Positions 1 to 9,443 are shown, numbered from the stretch's first letter. The stretch: 37,203 nt of DNA from Omnitrophica bacterium GWA2_41_15 (GCA_919902045.1 CAKKSP010000003.1:26210-63412), one strand, 5' to 3'. Numbers and translations: made by a program. Notes: generated from the sequence alone by a model not told the origin.

Positions 1-25
1 GTTTATGCATTATAATGTTTTGCAT

Positions 26-1954
26 ATGGCTCAATACGAACTTAACCTCCGCGACTACTGGCAGATAATCCGCAAGCGACAGACTGTTATAATCGCAGTT
101 TCTCTTGCTACTTTTTTTTCCGTATTTTTTTATACCGCTATGCAGGTCCCGCTTTATCAGGCTTCTTCATCGGTTGAATGGATGGAGCGTAAAACCTTGG
201 GAAGTATGCTTACAGAACTTGTGGTTGCCAGTTCCAATGACCCGTTATTAACCCAGGCGCGGATTATTAACAGTTTGCCTATCTTAGAGAAAGTTGTGAT
301 TGAACTGGGTACGGTAAATAAAGATGTGCCTGAATCTGAAATTTCAGCAGCTGCTTTGGGTTTGCAGGCGGCAGTAACAACAGAAGTTGTAAGAGATACA
401 AATATTATTCGTATTGATGTTGCGCTTCCGGTTGCAAAAGATACCGCGGAAGTGGCTAATGAAATAGCAGAAGTTTATGTGCGCGAAAATATCCTTGACC
501 GAAATAAACAAAATCGCACTGTGCGTGAATTTATCGAGCGTCAGCTTGCGGAAATTAAACAGAAGCTTAGTGAGTCTGAAGAAAGTGTGGCAAGGTTTAA
601 AGAAACAGAAGCTCCTTCTGGTATTGCAATGCCTCTTGAAGGCCGGCTTGCGGATTTAGAAAAACAACATTCCGAACTTCTTCAACAGTATACCCCGTTA
701 TATCCTGTTGTAAAAAATGCCGAGGAGCAGATCAAGCAGATTAAAGAGCAGTTAAAAACACTTCCTTCTAAAGAACTTGATTATGTGCGCCTTACAAGAG
801 AAACAGAGATAAATTCTAAGCTTTATCGTGAGCTTAAAGATAAACTTGAGGGAGCCAGAATTGCAGAGGCAGAAAAAATTGAAGAGGCAAGTATAGTTGA
901 CAGGGCAATAGTGCCTACTGCTCCTGTGGGGCAAAATAAAGCGCTGAATTATTTCCTTGGCATTGCCATGGGCCTGCTTCTTGGCCTTAGCTCTGCTTTT
1001 ATCGTTGAACAACTTGATACTTCTATCGGGACCATAGAAGACGTGGAAGGATATTTAAAAACTCCTTCTTTGGGGATCATACCTTATCTGCGTGTTAAGG
1101 GAGAGAAAAATAAAAATTTAATTGAAAAATTTTTCCCGCATAAAGTTAGCTATGAGGAAAAATACGCGCGTTTGCGTAAACAGCTTTTAGTTTACTACTC
1201 TGCATCTTCTCCGATTTTTGAAGCATACAGGATCCTGCGCACAAATATTCAACGGGAAGTTTTTAAAGAAGAGATCAAAGGAAAGGTCCTGCTTTTTGCC
1301 AGCTCCGGGCCCGAAGAAGGCAAATCTATCACTGTATCTAATCTGGCGATTGCTATGGCTCAGGGCGGGTTAAAGACTGTTATAGTTGATGCGGATATGC
1401 GGCGTTCCACGATCCATAAGATCTTTGGTTTAAAAAACCGTGAACCCGGGCTTTCTGATGTATTAAGCGGGACAGTAAAGATTGAAGATGCTTTAAGATC
1501 TTTTACTGATATCTTAATGGGCGACTTAGGTTTTGATGATGTGTTAAAAGTTGCCGGCCTTGATAACTTAAGTATATTAACCAGCGGCGCTTCGTTACTT
1601 TCTCCGGCAGAGTTATTAGGCAGCCATGAGATGGATTCATTACTTAAGAGTTTAAAAAATAAATTTGACTTGGTGCTTGTAGATTCGCCTCCTGTTTTAG
1701 CGGTAGCAGATGCGGTAATTCTTGCCCCGCGCATGGATGGGGCAATATTAGTTTATCGCGTAGGTAAGAGCGCGCGTTCCGTGCTAGGCAGGGCAAAGAC
1801 GCAGCTTACTGAATCCGGAGCGCAAGTAAAAGGCGTGGTCCTCAATAATATTTCACCTGAGATAGAGATGCGTTACAGTTATTATTATCAAAATAAAAGT
1901 TATGGTAAATATTATGGGGAGAAGAAAGAGGAGCAAAAAGAGAGAAAAAAATAA
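26..1954 (+). CDS. Wzc/Wzz-type polysaccharide chain-length determinant fused to a BY-kinase (tyrosine kinase)
   Basis: Wzz-like N-terminus with two TM segments, Walker A-like SSGPEEGKSITVSN, VDADMRR and LVLVDSPP motifs, Tyr-rich C-terminus YSYYYQNKSYGKYYGEKK. ORF opens at 5; Met at 26 (MAQYELNLRDYW) is the likelier start. Confidence 0.88.
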   Translation: MAQYELNLRDYWQIIRKRQTVIIAVSLATFFSVFFYTAMQVPLYQASSSVEWMERKTLGSMLTELVVASSNDPLLTQARIINSLPILEKVVIELGTVNKDVPESEISAAALGLQAAVTTEVVRDTNIIRIDVALPVAKDTAEVANEIAEVYVRENILDRNKQNRTVREFIERQLAEIKQKLSESEESVARFKETEAPSGIAMPLEGRLADLEKQHSELLQQYTPLYPVVKNAEEQIKQIKEQLKTLPSKELDYVRLTRETEINSKLYRELKDKLEGARIAEAEKIEEASIVDRAIVPTAPVGQNKALNYFLGIAMGLLLGLSSAFIVEQLDTSIGTIEDVEGYLKTPSLGIIPYLRVKGEKNKNLIEKFFPHKVSYEEKYARLRKQLLVYYSASSPIFEAYRILRTNIQREVFKEEIKGKVLLFASSGPEEGKSITVSNLAIAMAQGGLKTVIVDADMRRSTIHKIFGLKNREPGLSDVLSGTVKIEDALRSFTDILMGDLGFDDVLKVAGLDNLSILTSGASLLSPAELLGSHEMDSLLKSLKNKFDLVLVDSPPVLAVADAVILAPRMDGAILVYRVGKSARSVLGRAKTQLTESGAQVKGVVLNNISPEIEMRYSYYYQNKSYGKYYGEKKEEQKERKK

Positions 1955-1985
1955 ATTAAATTTTCTCCTAACTCGTTGATATCTC

Positions 1986-2013
1986 TTGACAACTGAGAGA
2001 GCTATAGTATATT
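1986..2013 (+). promoter_or_regulatory. Putative sigma70 promoter TTGACA-N16-TATATT
   Basis: TTGACA at 1986-1991 and TATATT at 2008-2013; the ATG of the next CDS is 9 nt downstream. Confidence 0.5.
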
Positions 2014-2021
2014 AAAATCAA

Positions 2022-2855
2022 ATGTACGAAGAATACTGGAAGTTAAAAGAGAAGCCTTTTGAGAATACGCCGGATTCGCGTTTTTTCTTTTGTTCGCCTG
2101 AACATGAGGAAGCGCTGATGCGGCTTCTTTATTCTGTGGAGGAGCGTAAAGGAAGCGCTATGCTTTCCGGTGAATACGGAAGCGGGAAAACCCTGCTTAG
2201 CCGCGTGATTTACGGAAAACTTATGCAGCAGGAAGAGGCGTATAAAGTAGCATTAATTGTCAATCCTGCGATTCCGGTGCTTGAGCTTTTAGGTGAAATT
2301 GTCTATCAGTTGGGTGGTGAAAATTCCGCTGCTGACCGGAAAATAGATATTTTACGCAGCCTGAATGAGATCCTTTTTCAGACTGCCAAAGAAGGCAAAC
2401 ATACCGTGGTAATAGTTGATGAATCGCAGGTTATAGCCGATGAGTCTGTGTTTGAAGAGTTACGCCTGCTTTTAAATTTCCAGCTTAATGAGCGTTTTTT
2501 GCTTACACTGCTTTTGCTGGGCCAGCCGGAGCTAAGAGAAAAAATTGATCGTATTCCTCAATTTAGACAGCGCCTTGCTTTACGTTTTCATCTTACTACG
2601 CTTAAACCTGATGAAGTGCGTAGTTATATTGAACACCGCCTGCGCGTTGCAGGAAGGCAGGATAATATGTTTTCCGATGGGGTTTATCGTTTAATTTACG
2701 AGCATTCTCAAGGGGTACCGCGGCAGATCAATAATTTATGTGATTTAAGTTTAGTTATTGGTATGGGCAGGAAAGTTAATATTATTGATGAGCAAATAAT
2801 TAGCGATGTGGTTAAAGATATGTTTTATCACCAGGAAGCTATAGCAAATGGTTAG
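2022..2855 (+). CDS. AAA ATPase, ExeA/XrtA-system-associated type
   Basis: MYEEYWKLKEKPFENTPDSRFFF start typical of this family; Walker A GEYGSGKT; Walker B VVIVDESQ. Confidence 0.85.
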   Translation: MYEEYWKLKEKPFENTPDSRFFFCSPEHEEALMRLLYSVEERKGSAMLSGEYGSGKTLLSRVIYGKLMQQEEAYKVALIVNPAIPVLELLGEIVYQLGGENSAADRKIDILRSLNEILFQTAKEGKHTVVIVDESQVIADESVFEELRLLLNFQLNERFLLTLLLLGQPELREKIDRIPQFRQRLALRFHLTTLKPDEVRSYIEHRLRVAGRQDNMFSDGVYRLIYEHSQGVPRQINNLCDLSLVIGMGRKVNIIDEQIISDVVKDMFYHQEAIANG

Positions 2856-3957
2856 AATATCCGATATTCTTAGAAAAAAACCAGAGCCAGAACCAGAGCC
2901 TTCCAAAGAGCCCAAAAAAGAAGAAATAAAGGCTCCTTTGCAAGATAATTCCGGGAGCGAAGAAGCAAAAGAGATAAAAGCTAATCCTGTGGAGGCTCAG
3001 GCGCCGCAGATGCAGATTGCGCAGGCTATGAAAGAGCTTGAGCCGGATATGAGCCGCTCTCAGAATTTATATGGCCGCGGGATTGTATTGATCGAAAAAT
3101 TGCTTAATGATATTCAGAATGCCAAGGATATTGATATTCTGCCGGTGCGGGCGTTTGTTGATGAAGTAGTCAATTCTTTTATTCTGGGCGATAAAACACT
3201 ACTTATAATTTTTCATGAAGATTTAATTAAGGATGATTATCTTCCTTATCATATGTTAAATGTTATGCTTATGTCAACGGCGATGGGCTTAAAGTTTGGT
3301 TATAATAAATCGCGCTTAGATGATCTGGGCCTAGCAGCTTTTTTGCATGATGTGGGAATGACAAAATTAAGGGGGATAGTTAATTCTCCGCGTTTTCTTT
3401 CCGACGCAGAATATGGTAAAGTTAAGGAGCACACGCTTTACAGTGAGCAGATGCTTTCTCAGGTGAAAGATATGCCGGCATCTGTGCTTGAGGCGGTCAG
3501 GCAGCAACATGAACATTCTGACGGAAAAGGTTATCCTCAAGGGCTGCGTGGCCAGGAGATCTGTGAGTTTGCCAGAATAATTTCTACTGTTGATATGTAT
3601 GAAGCGCTTACGCATCGGCGCGCTTACCGGCAACAGCTCGCTCCGTATGAAGCGATTAAAGAGATGCTTACTACCAGTAACGCTCTTTTAGACCACAGGA
3701 TTTTTAAGATGTTGATTAATATCGTAGGAGTTTATCCGGTTGGTTCTTATGCCGAGCTTAATACCGGAGAGGTTGCTAAAGTTATGGCGCCTAATGATGA
3801 TTTTCCGCTTCGGCCTGTAGTAAATATTATTTTTGACGCAAATCGTAATACTCTTGCGCAATCGAGAATTATTAATTTGGCCCGGCAGTTTAATGTGAAT
3901 ATTAAGAGGCCGCTATCAGGGGAAGAAGTATCGCGGCTTGCGCGCGGCGCCGGTTAA
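2848..3957 (+). CDS. HD-GYP domain protein (putative c-di-GMP phosphodiesterase)
   Basis: HDVGM, HEHSDGKGYPQGL, DMYEALTHRRAYR motifs; overlaps the preceding CDS by 8 nt. Confidence 0.85.
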   Translation: MVRISDILRKKPEPEPEPSKEPKKEEIKAPLQDNSGSEEAKEIKANPVEAQAPQMQIAQAMKELEPDMSRSQNLYGRGIVLIEKLLNDIQNAKDIDILPVRAFVDEVVNSFILGDKTLLIIFHEDLIKDDYLPYHMLNVMLMSTAMGLKFGYNKSRLDDLGLAAFLHDVGMTKLRGIVNSPRFLSDAEYGKVKEHTLYSEQMLSQVKDMPASVLEAVRQQHEHSDGKGYPQGLRGQEICEFARIISTVDMYEALTHRRAYRQQLAPYEAIKEMLTTSNALLDHRIFKMLINIVGVYPVGSYAELNTGEVAKVMAPNDDFPLRPVVNIIFDANRNTLAQSRIINLARQFNVNIKRPLSGEEVSRLARGAG

Positions 3958-3971
3958 CGTGGAGGTAGGGT

Positions 3972-4142
3972 ATGAAAGACTTACCCGTAGTTTTAATTGC
4001 GTTGGCAGCAGTGTTGGTGGTGGTAGCATTATTTTCGCGGTTGAGCTTGCAGATGGTCGGTGGTATTGAATCGCGTGCTATGGTTGGGCTTGCGGCAATT
4101 TTACTGCTTTTTGCCATTGCTATCCAGGGCTTAAAGAAATAA
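3972..4142 (+). CDS. Small hydrophobic membrane protein (56 aa)
   Basis: GGAGGT upstream of ATG; MKDLPVVLIALAAVLVVVALFSRLSLQMVGGIESRAMVGLAAILLLFAIAIQGLKK; two predicted TM segments. Below the supplied ORF length cut-off. Confidence 0.65.
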   Translation: MKDLPVVLIALAAVLVVVALFSRLSLQMVGGIESRAMVGLAAILLLFAIAIQGLKK

Positions 4143-4186
4143 GTTAAGTTTTTTGTCCAGCCCGTTAGCTTATTCCGTTAATTAAT

Positions 4187-6100
4187 ATGGTAAAAAATAT
4201 CAGGATCGCAGAAAAAATTATTATCAGGGTACTGCCGATTTTTGTATTCAGCCTTATTTTAATTATAGCCGTTGAATTACATGATCGGTTAAGTTCTTCG
4301 CATAAACAGGAAATCAGCAAAGTAGAGATGGTAATTAAAACGCTTGAAATAAGCACGACGAATGATTACCTTGCTCATGATTTTGGCGCGCTTCAGGAAT
4401 ACGCGAAAAAATTTCTGCGCTGGAAAGAGGTGAAATACCTTTATTTTCAGGATAGGCAAGGTAAGGTTATCGGCTCAAGCAATCCGGAAATGATAGGAAA
4501 GACGATTAGTAATCCTTCCATCCTTAAACTTTCTCTGCAAAATAAGGAATACGATGTTTTTGACCGGCCCAACCATACCTATGAAGGGATAATCAAAGTA
4601 ACATCAGGCGATACTTTATTAGGTTTTATCGTGGCGGGTTTTGATCATTCCTGGGTATATTCTGCGATTGTTAAATTTTCCGTTCTGATTGTGTTTTTGG
4701 GGATAGTTTTTGTGCTTTTTTTGGCGTATACAGTTTACTTGTTTATTAATCGGTTGGTTACCTTGCCATTAAACAAAATAGTCGAAGGGTTTTGCGCTAT
4801 AAGCCAGGGAAATTTTGACTATGATCTTAAAGTTGATTCTGAAGATGAAATCGGAAGATTGTCAGGCGGCTTTGTTCAAATGGCTAAAATCCTTAAAAAC
4901 TCTTGCAAGGATATGGAAGCGTATAACAGCGAGCTTGAGGCGCGAGTGCAGGAGCGCACTCAGCGCATTGTTGATACCACTACGATGCTTAATGCCGTTA
5001 CAGATAATGTTACTGAAGGGCTGATGCTTATAGATAAGGACTGTAATGTGCATTGGGTAAATAAAAAAGCCGTGGAATTATCTAAAGGAAAGGATGAGCG
5101 TGAGCTTATTGGCTTAAAATGCCATCAACTTTCGCATCATTTTGACCGGCCATGCAATGAAATGGGGGAGGATTGTCCTTTATTTGATGCTACTGATATG
5201 CATAAACCTACAAGCCTTTTGCATCGCCATCTGGGGGCTGATAATGAGGTATCTTATGTGCAAGTTTCCGTGGTCCCGCTTTTTGATGAAAAAGGTAATA
5301 TTTGGATGTATTTGCATGAGGCTCTCGACGTGACTGATCGTGTTAAAGTAGAGAATAGCGTAAAAGACGCTTTTGAAAAACTACAAGCTACCCAGTCGCA
5401 GCTTGTGCAATCAGCAAAAATGGCAGCTCTAGGGCAACTTGCAGGAGGGGTAGCACATGAAATTAATAATCCTTTAACCGGAGTGCTTAATAATATCCAG
5501 TTGATTAAGATGGAGATGGATGATAAGGGATGCGATCCTCAAACTTTTAAAGAAATCTTGGATGTGGTTGAAGAGGCGGCAATGCGTTGTAAGCGTATCA
5601 CCACGGGGTTACTTGATTTTTCGCGTTCAGATAAGAAGAGTTATCAGCCTACTGATCTAAGCATGGTGGTAAAGAAAACAATCGATCTTGCAGGCCATGA
5701 TATGAAGTTAGATAATATTAAAATTGTTTCAGAGTTTGCTAGTAATCTACCTCCGATTTTAGCTGATGCCAACCAATTACAGCAGATATTCTTAAACCTA
5801 ATTAATAATGCCCGCTGGGCAGTAAAAGCAAAACCCGATGCGACGATCAGTGTAAAAACTTACGCATCAAGTTTTGATAAAACCGTGAATATCGAAATTT
5901 CTGATAACGGTTGCGGTATAGATAAAGAGCATTTAAAGCGTTTGTTTGAGCCGTTCTTTACAACTAAAAAACCGGGTGAAGGTACGGGGTTGGGGCTTTC
6001 CATTTGCTACGGAATAATTAAGGAACATCGTGGCACGGTGATGGTGAATTCTGAAGTGGGGCTTGGGACGACGTTTAAAATCACTTTTCCGCAAGTTTAG
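4187..6100 (+). CDS. Membrane sensor histidine kinase (HAMP, Cys-containing PAS, HisKA, HATPase)
   Basis: TM segments, HAMP-like region, PAS region, VAHEINNPLTG H-box, DNGCGI and GEGTGLGLSI ATP-binding boxes. Confidence 0.88.
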   Translation: MVKNIRIAEKIIIRVLPIFVFSLILIIAVELHDRLSSSHKQEISKVEMVIKTLEISTTNDYLAHDFGALQEYAKKFLRWKEVKYLYFQDRQGKVIGSSNPEMIGKTISNPSILKLSLQNKEYDVFDRPNHTYEGIIKVTSGDTLLGFIVAGFDHSWVYSAIVKFSVLIVFLGIVFVLFLAYTVYLFINRLVTLPLNKIVEGFCAISQGNFDYDLKVDSEDEIGRLSGGFVQMAKILKNSCKDMEAYNSELEARVQERTQRIVDTTTMLNAVTDNVTEGLMLIDKDCNVHWVNKKAVELSKGKDERELIGLKCHQLSHHFDRPCNEMGEDCPLFDATDMHKPTSLLHRHLGADNEVSYVQVSVVPLFDEKGNIWMYLHEALDVTDRVKVENSVKDAFEKLQATQSQLVQSAKMAALGQLAGGVAHEINNPLTGVLNNIQLIKMEMDDKGCDPQTFKEILDVVEEAAMRCKRITTGLLDFSRSDKKSYQPTDLSMVVKKTIDLAGHDMKLDNIKIVSEFASNLPPILADANQLQQIFLNLINNARWAVKAKPDATISVKTYASSFDKTVNIEISDNGCGIDKEHLKRLFEPFFTTKKPGEGTGLGLSICYGIIKEHRGTVMVNSEVGLGTTFKITFPQV

Positions 6101-6127
6101 CAATGGTTCAGTTCTTGGAAGTAACGT

Positions 6128-6203
6128 GTGTCTTTGCGAGGAGCGTTAGCGACGAAGCAATCACTTTTTTAGATTGCTTCGCAAAAAGCGCTCGCAATGA
6201 CAC
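6128..6203. repeat. Imperfect inverted repeat, dispersed-repeat type
   Basis: gtgtctttgcgag...gacgaagcaatc / gattgcttcg...ctcgcaatgacac; arms pair with few mismatches. Confidence 0.65.
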
Positions 6204-6221
6204 TTTAAAAAAGGAGGCAAT

Positions 6222-7427
6222 ATGAGGCTATGGAAGTTATATGGGGTGGTTTTGCTGGGGGTTTTGATTGTCTATTCACCGGTATATGCCACCAATGGTT
6301 TTAAAACTATTGGCGTAGGCGCGATTAACCGGGCAATGGGCGGAGCAGGAGTAGCAGCGCCTCAGGATGCTAATGCTATGGTGATCAATCCTGCAGGGAT
6401 GACAGAATTAGAAAATCGCATGGATATTAGTATTGATATGCATAAAACTACAGCGCATATGGATACTACGGGTACGTATGGTAATACTGCCGCAGGCAAG
6501 CAAAAAAGCGGACGCGACCCAAGCTTTATTCCTACTTTTGGGTTAGTGCATAAGTTAAAAGACTCTTCTGTTACTTTAGGCGCAGGCTTATTTGGTTTAG
6601 CCGGATGTGGTGTGGATTATGAAAAATCACGCGTAGGTTCAGGTTTTACTTCAAATGAATTTGATAAATATACGGATTACAAATTTATGACCTTGAGTTC
6701 AGGCCTCGCTTATAAAGTAGATGAAAAATTGTCTTTGGGTTTAGCTGCAAATCTTGATTATTCTACTTTTAGGTCAGATGTAGCTGATAGTTCATTTGCT
6801 GAGACTAGAGGTATTAGAAGGGTTGATCAGGCTTTTGGAGGTGGTTTTGTTTTAGGAGCGCTCTATAAGCTTAATCAGGAACTTTCGCTTGGTTTATGTT
6901 ATACCAGCCGTCAGTGGATGCAGGAGTTTGCTAAATATCAGGATGTTGTGCCGCGGCTTGATATGCCGCAGGAGTTGGTAGTTGGCGTTGGATATAAGTT
7001 GTCAGATAAATGGCTTTGGGCCTTTGATTTTAAATGGCTTGATTGGAACTCTGTAAGTACTCTCCGTGAGCAGCCGGCTGAAGGCGGATTTGGCTGGCGC
7101 GATCAGTATGTTTATTGTTTAGGAAATCAATACCAGCTTACGGATAAGGTCGCTTTAAGAATGGGTTATAATTATGGTAGGTCAGCTATTCCAAATGATA
7201 AGGTATTTGCTAATGCATTATTTCCGGCAGTTACCGAGCATCATGCAGGTATCGGTATAGGAGTTAATACTTCTAAAGATTCGCAGCTTAGCTTTGCTTT
7301 TGATCATGGTTTTAAAAATAGTATGGAAGATACCGGTTTAGGAGATAGCTATAGCATAAACGGCAAAGGTACAAAAATCGATTTAACATGTAATGCGTTT
7401 GTTTTAGAGTGGAGTAAGGTGTTTTAA
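6222..7427 (+). CDS. FadL/OmpP1-family outer membrane protein
   Basis: Signal peptide then ATNGFKTIGVGAINRAMGGAGVA; beta-barrel-like repeats; terminal Phe; SD aaggagg. Confidence 0.85.
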   Translation: MRLWKLYGVVLLGVLIVYSPVYATNGFKTIGVGAINRAMGGAGVAAPQDANAMVINPAGMTELENRMDISIDMHKTTAHMDTTGTYGNTAAGKQKSGRDPSFIPTFGLVHKLKDSSVTLGAGLFGLAGCGVDYEKSRVGSGFTSNEFDKYTDYKFMTLSSGLAYKVDEKLSLGLAANLDYSTFRSDVADSSFAETRGIRRVDQAFGGGFVLGALYKLNQELSLGLCYTSRQWMQEFAKYQDVVPRLDMPQELVVGVGYKLSDKWLWAFDFKWLDWNSVSTLREQPAEGGFGWRDQYVYCLGNQYQLTDKVALRMGYNYGRSAIPNDKVFANALFPAVTEHHAGIGIGVNTSKDSQLSFAFDHGFKNSMEDTGLGDSYSINGKGTKIDLTCNAFVLEWSKVF

Positions 7428-7438
7428 ATATAACGTCT

Positions 7439-7481
7439 GGGACATTTCTTAACAAGTAATTTGCCTGTTAAGAAATGTCCC
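7439..7481. repeat. Palindromic repeat, GGGACATTTCTTAACA family (possible terminator)
   Basis: Perfect 16-bp inverted arms gggacatttcttaaca / tgttaagaaatgtccc separated by 11 nt. Confidence 0.8.
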
Positions 7482-7512
7482 TAAAGTAGCCTATAGAATT
7501 GGAGGTGAACAT

Positions 7513-7737
7513 ATGTCAGATATTAAACTTGATGTAAAAGGCTTTAGCTGTCCGATGCCGATTGTGCGGGTTTCACAGGAGATGCGTAAGCTTATTCCGG
7601 GGCAGACCATTGAGGTTCAAGCTGATGATCCTGCTTTTGAAGAAGATATTAAGGCGTATTGTCAGATGACCAATAATATTTTAGAAGAGTTCACTAAATC
7701 CGGCGGCGTACTTATTGCCCGGTTAAAAAAGGTATAA
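7513..7737 (+). CDS. tusA: TusA/SirA-family sulfur carrier protein
   Basis: LDVKGFSCPMPIVRVSQEM with CPxP motif; SD ggaggtg. Confidence 0.85.
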   Translation: MSDIKLDVKGFSCPMPIVRVSQEMRKLIPGQTIEVQADDPAFEEDIKAYCQMTNNILEEFTKSGGVLIARLKKV

Positions 7738-7740
7738 ATT

Positions 7741-8223
7741 ATGAATGAAAAAAAAGATGGAAAAACATTTATTGTTTTTAGTAGTGATTTAGATAAAGTA
7801 TTGGCAGCGTTTAACCTGGCAGTAGGTTCTGCTTCTATGGGGTTTCCTGTGACGATGTATTTTACTTTTTGGGGATTGTCGGTTTTACGTAAAGAAAATC
7901 ATCAACCTGTGAAAAAGAGCATCATCGACCATTGTATTGGTTTTATGCTTCCTAAGGGGGAAAGCGGCCTGGTTTTTTCTAAGATGAATTATTTTGGAAT
8001 GGGAACCTGGATGATGAAAATCCTGATGCGCAAAAGAAACCTTACAATGCTGCCTGAGCTGATGAAAGTGGCTAAAGAGATGAATGTAAATATTATTGCC
8101 TGTGATATGGCAATGAAGATGATGGGAATAAAAAAAGAAGAGCTGATTGACGGTATTACTTTCGGAGGAGTTGCCGCTTACCTTAAAATTTCCCAGGAAG
8201 CAGATTTAAACCTTTTTATTTAA
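7741..8223 (+). CDS. DsrE/DsrF-like (DsrE2-type) family protein
   Basis: FNLAVGSASMGFPVTMYFTFWG and IIACDMAMKMMGIKKEEL with the conserved Cys. Confidence 0.8.
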   Translation: MNEKKDGKTFIVFSSDLDKVLAAFNLAVGSASMGFPVTMYFTFWGLSVLRKENHQPVKKSIIDHCIGFMLPKGESGLVFSKMNYFGMGTWMMKILMRKRNLTMLPELMKVAKEMNVNIIACDMAMKMMGIKKEELIDGITFGGVAAYLKISQEADLNLFI

Positions 8224-8240
8224 CCCGTTAATTAATATAT

Positions 8241-9440
8241 ATGGAAGAAAATAACCCTATTGATAAATATTTTTTTGAATACGAAGACAGGCTTAAAGAG
8301 GTCTGCAAGCCGGATTATATAGCTGAAGATCTAAAAAAGCTCAAAGAAATTTTACAGCATATGTTCAGCCGTTGCCTTCAGGCTGAGGAGCAAATTAGTG
8401 GCAATGAGCGTAAACAGCTTCAGGGTAGGTCGGATTTATTGGCGCTTGCCAATGCCAATGCCGCGATTTTATTAGCTGATGCAGATGAGAAAAATAAGGC
8501 TTTGATAGGGATAACTAAGCAGTTTGAAGAAAAAAAGCGCCTGATGGATGAGCAGTCAAGGAATTTAGCTAAAGCTAATGTGAGCGCTGCTTTTTTGGTC
8601 GCAGAAATTGAAACAAAAAACACAGAACTAAAGCAAATAAACGATGAGCTGAAAAGTACACAGGCCCAGCTTGTGCATAGCCATAAGATGGCGGCAATGG
8701 GGCAACTCGGCGCAGGGCTTGCGCATGAATTAAACCAGCCGCTTTGCGCTATTAAAGGCTACGCGCAGATGATGATCTCAAGCGTCCCTCCAGATGATCA
8801 AAACCGGGAATTGTTAGAAGAGATAGTCACCCAGACTAACCGGATGAATAAAATCATCAATAGTATTAGAAGTTATGCGCGCACAGCAGGCAACGAATAT
8901 AAGCCGATGGATTTAAATAAGTGTATAGAAGACGCATTTATGCTTTTTGAAAGCCAACTGCGTGAGAAAAACATTAAAACTAGTTTTGAGCTTGGAGAGC
9001 AGCTACCTCAAATAAAAGGTGATTTAAATCAATTACAGCAGGTTTTTATGAATCTGATCTCAAATTCTATGGATGCTATGGTAAGTTCAGGAGCACAAGA
9101 AAAACAAGTGAAAGTAAAAACCGTTTTCTTAAATGAAGATAATGCGGTTGAGGTTATTTTTAGCGATAACGGGGTAGGTATCCCGCAGGAGATTGTCAGC
9201 GAGATTTTTAATCCCTTTTTTACTACAAAACCGCAAGGGTCCGGAGCTGGTTTGGGGTTATCTATTGCCAGCGGCATAGTTAAAACGCATATGGGTGAGA
9301 TTGGTGTAGTATCGGAGCCGGGAAAATTTACGGATTTCCATATAATATTTCCTACGGTATCATCTGAAAAATCAAGCCGCGTAGGAGAAACAAAAGAACC
9401 GATTGTTAAGTATAACTTGGGGACTTTAGGGGAAGGTTAG
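8241..9440 (+). CDS. Soluble sensor histidine kinase with coiled-coil N-terminus
   Basis: LAHELNQPLCAIKGYAQ H-box, SDNGVGIP, GSGAGLGLSIASGIV; two LAxANxxAA..ExKN repeats before the DHp. Confidence 0.87.
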   Translation: MEENNPIDKYFFEYEDRLKEVCKPDYIAEDLKKLKEILQHMFSRCLQAEEQISGNERKQLQGRSDLLALANANAAILLADADEKNKALIGITKQFEEKKRLMDEQSRNLAKANVSAAFLVAEIETKNTELKQINDELKSTQAQLVHSHKMAAMGQLGAGLAHELNQPLCAIKGYAQMMISSVPPDDQNRELLEEIVTQTNRMNKIINSIRSYARTAGNEYKPMDLNKCIEDAFMLFESQLREKNIKTSFELGEQLPQIKGDLNQLQQVFMNLISNSMDAMVSSGAQEKQVKVKTVFLNEDNAVEVIFSDNGVGIPQEIVSEIFNPFFTTKPQGSGAGLGLSIASGIVKTHMGEIGVVSEPGKFTDFHIIFPTVSSEKSSRVGETKEPIVKYNLGTLGEG

Positions 9441-9443
9441 TTT

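Noticed and set aside
1360-1734. 124-aa ORF on the - strand
   Set aside because: Antisense to the BY-kinase ATPase domain; no independent coding support.
2880-2904. ccagagccagaaccagagcc micro-repeat in the HD-GYP gene
   Set aside because: Simply encodes a PEPEPEP low-complexity linker.
8241-8640. Internal LAxANxxAAxLxAxxExKN repeats in the soluble kinase
   Set aside because: A recurring coiled-coil motif in signalling proteins; not distinctive enough for a separate finding.
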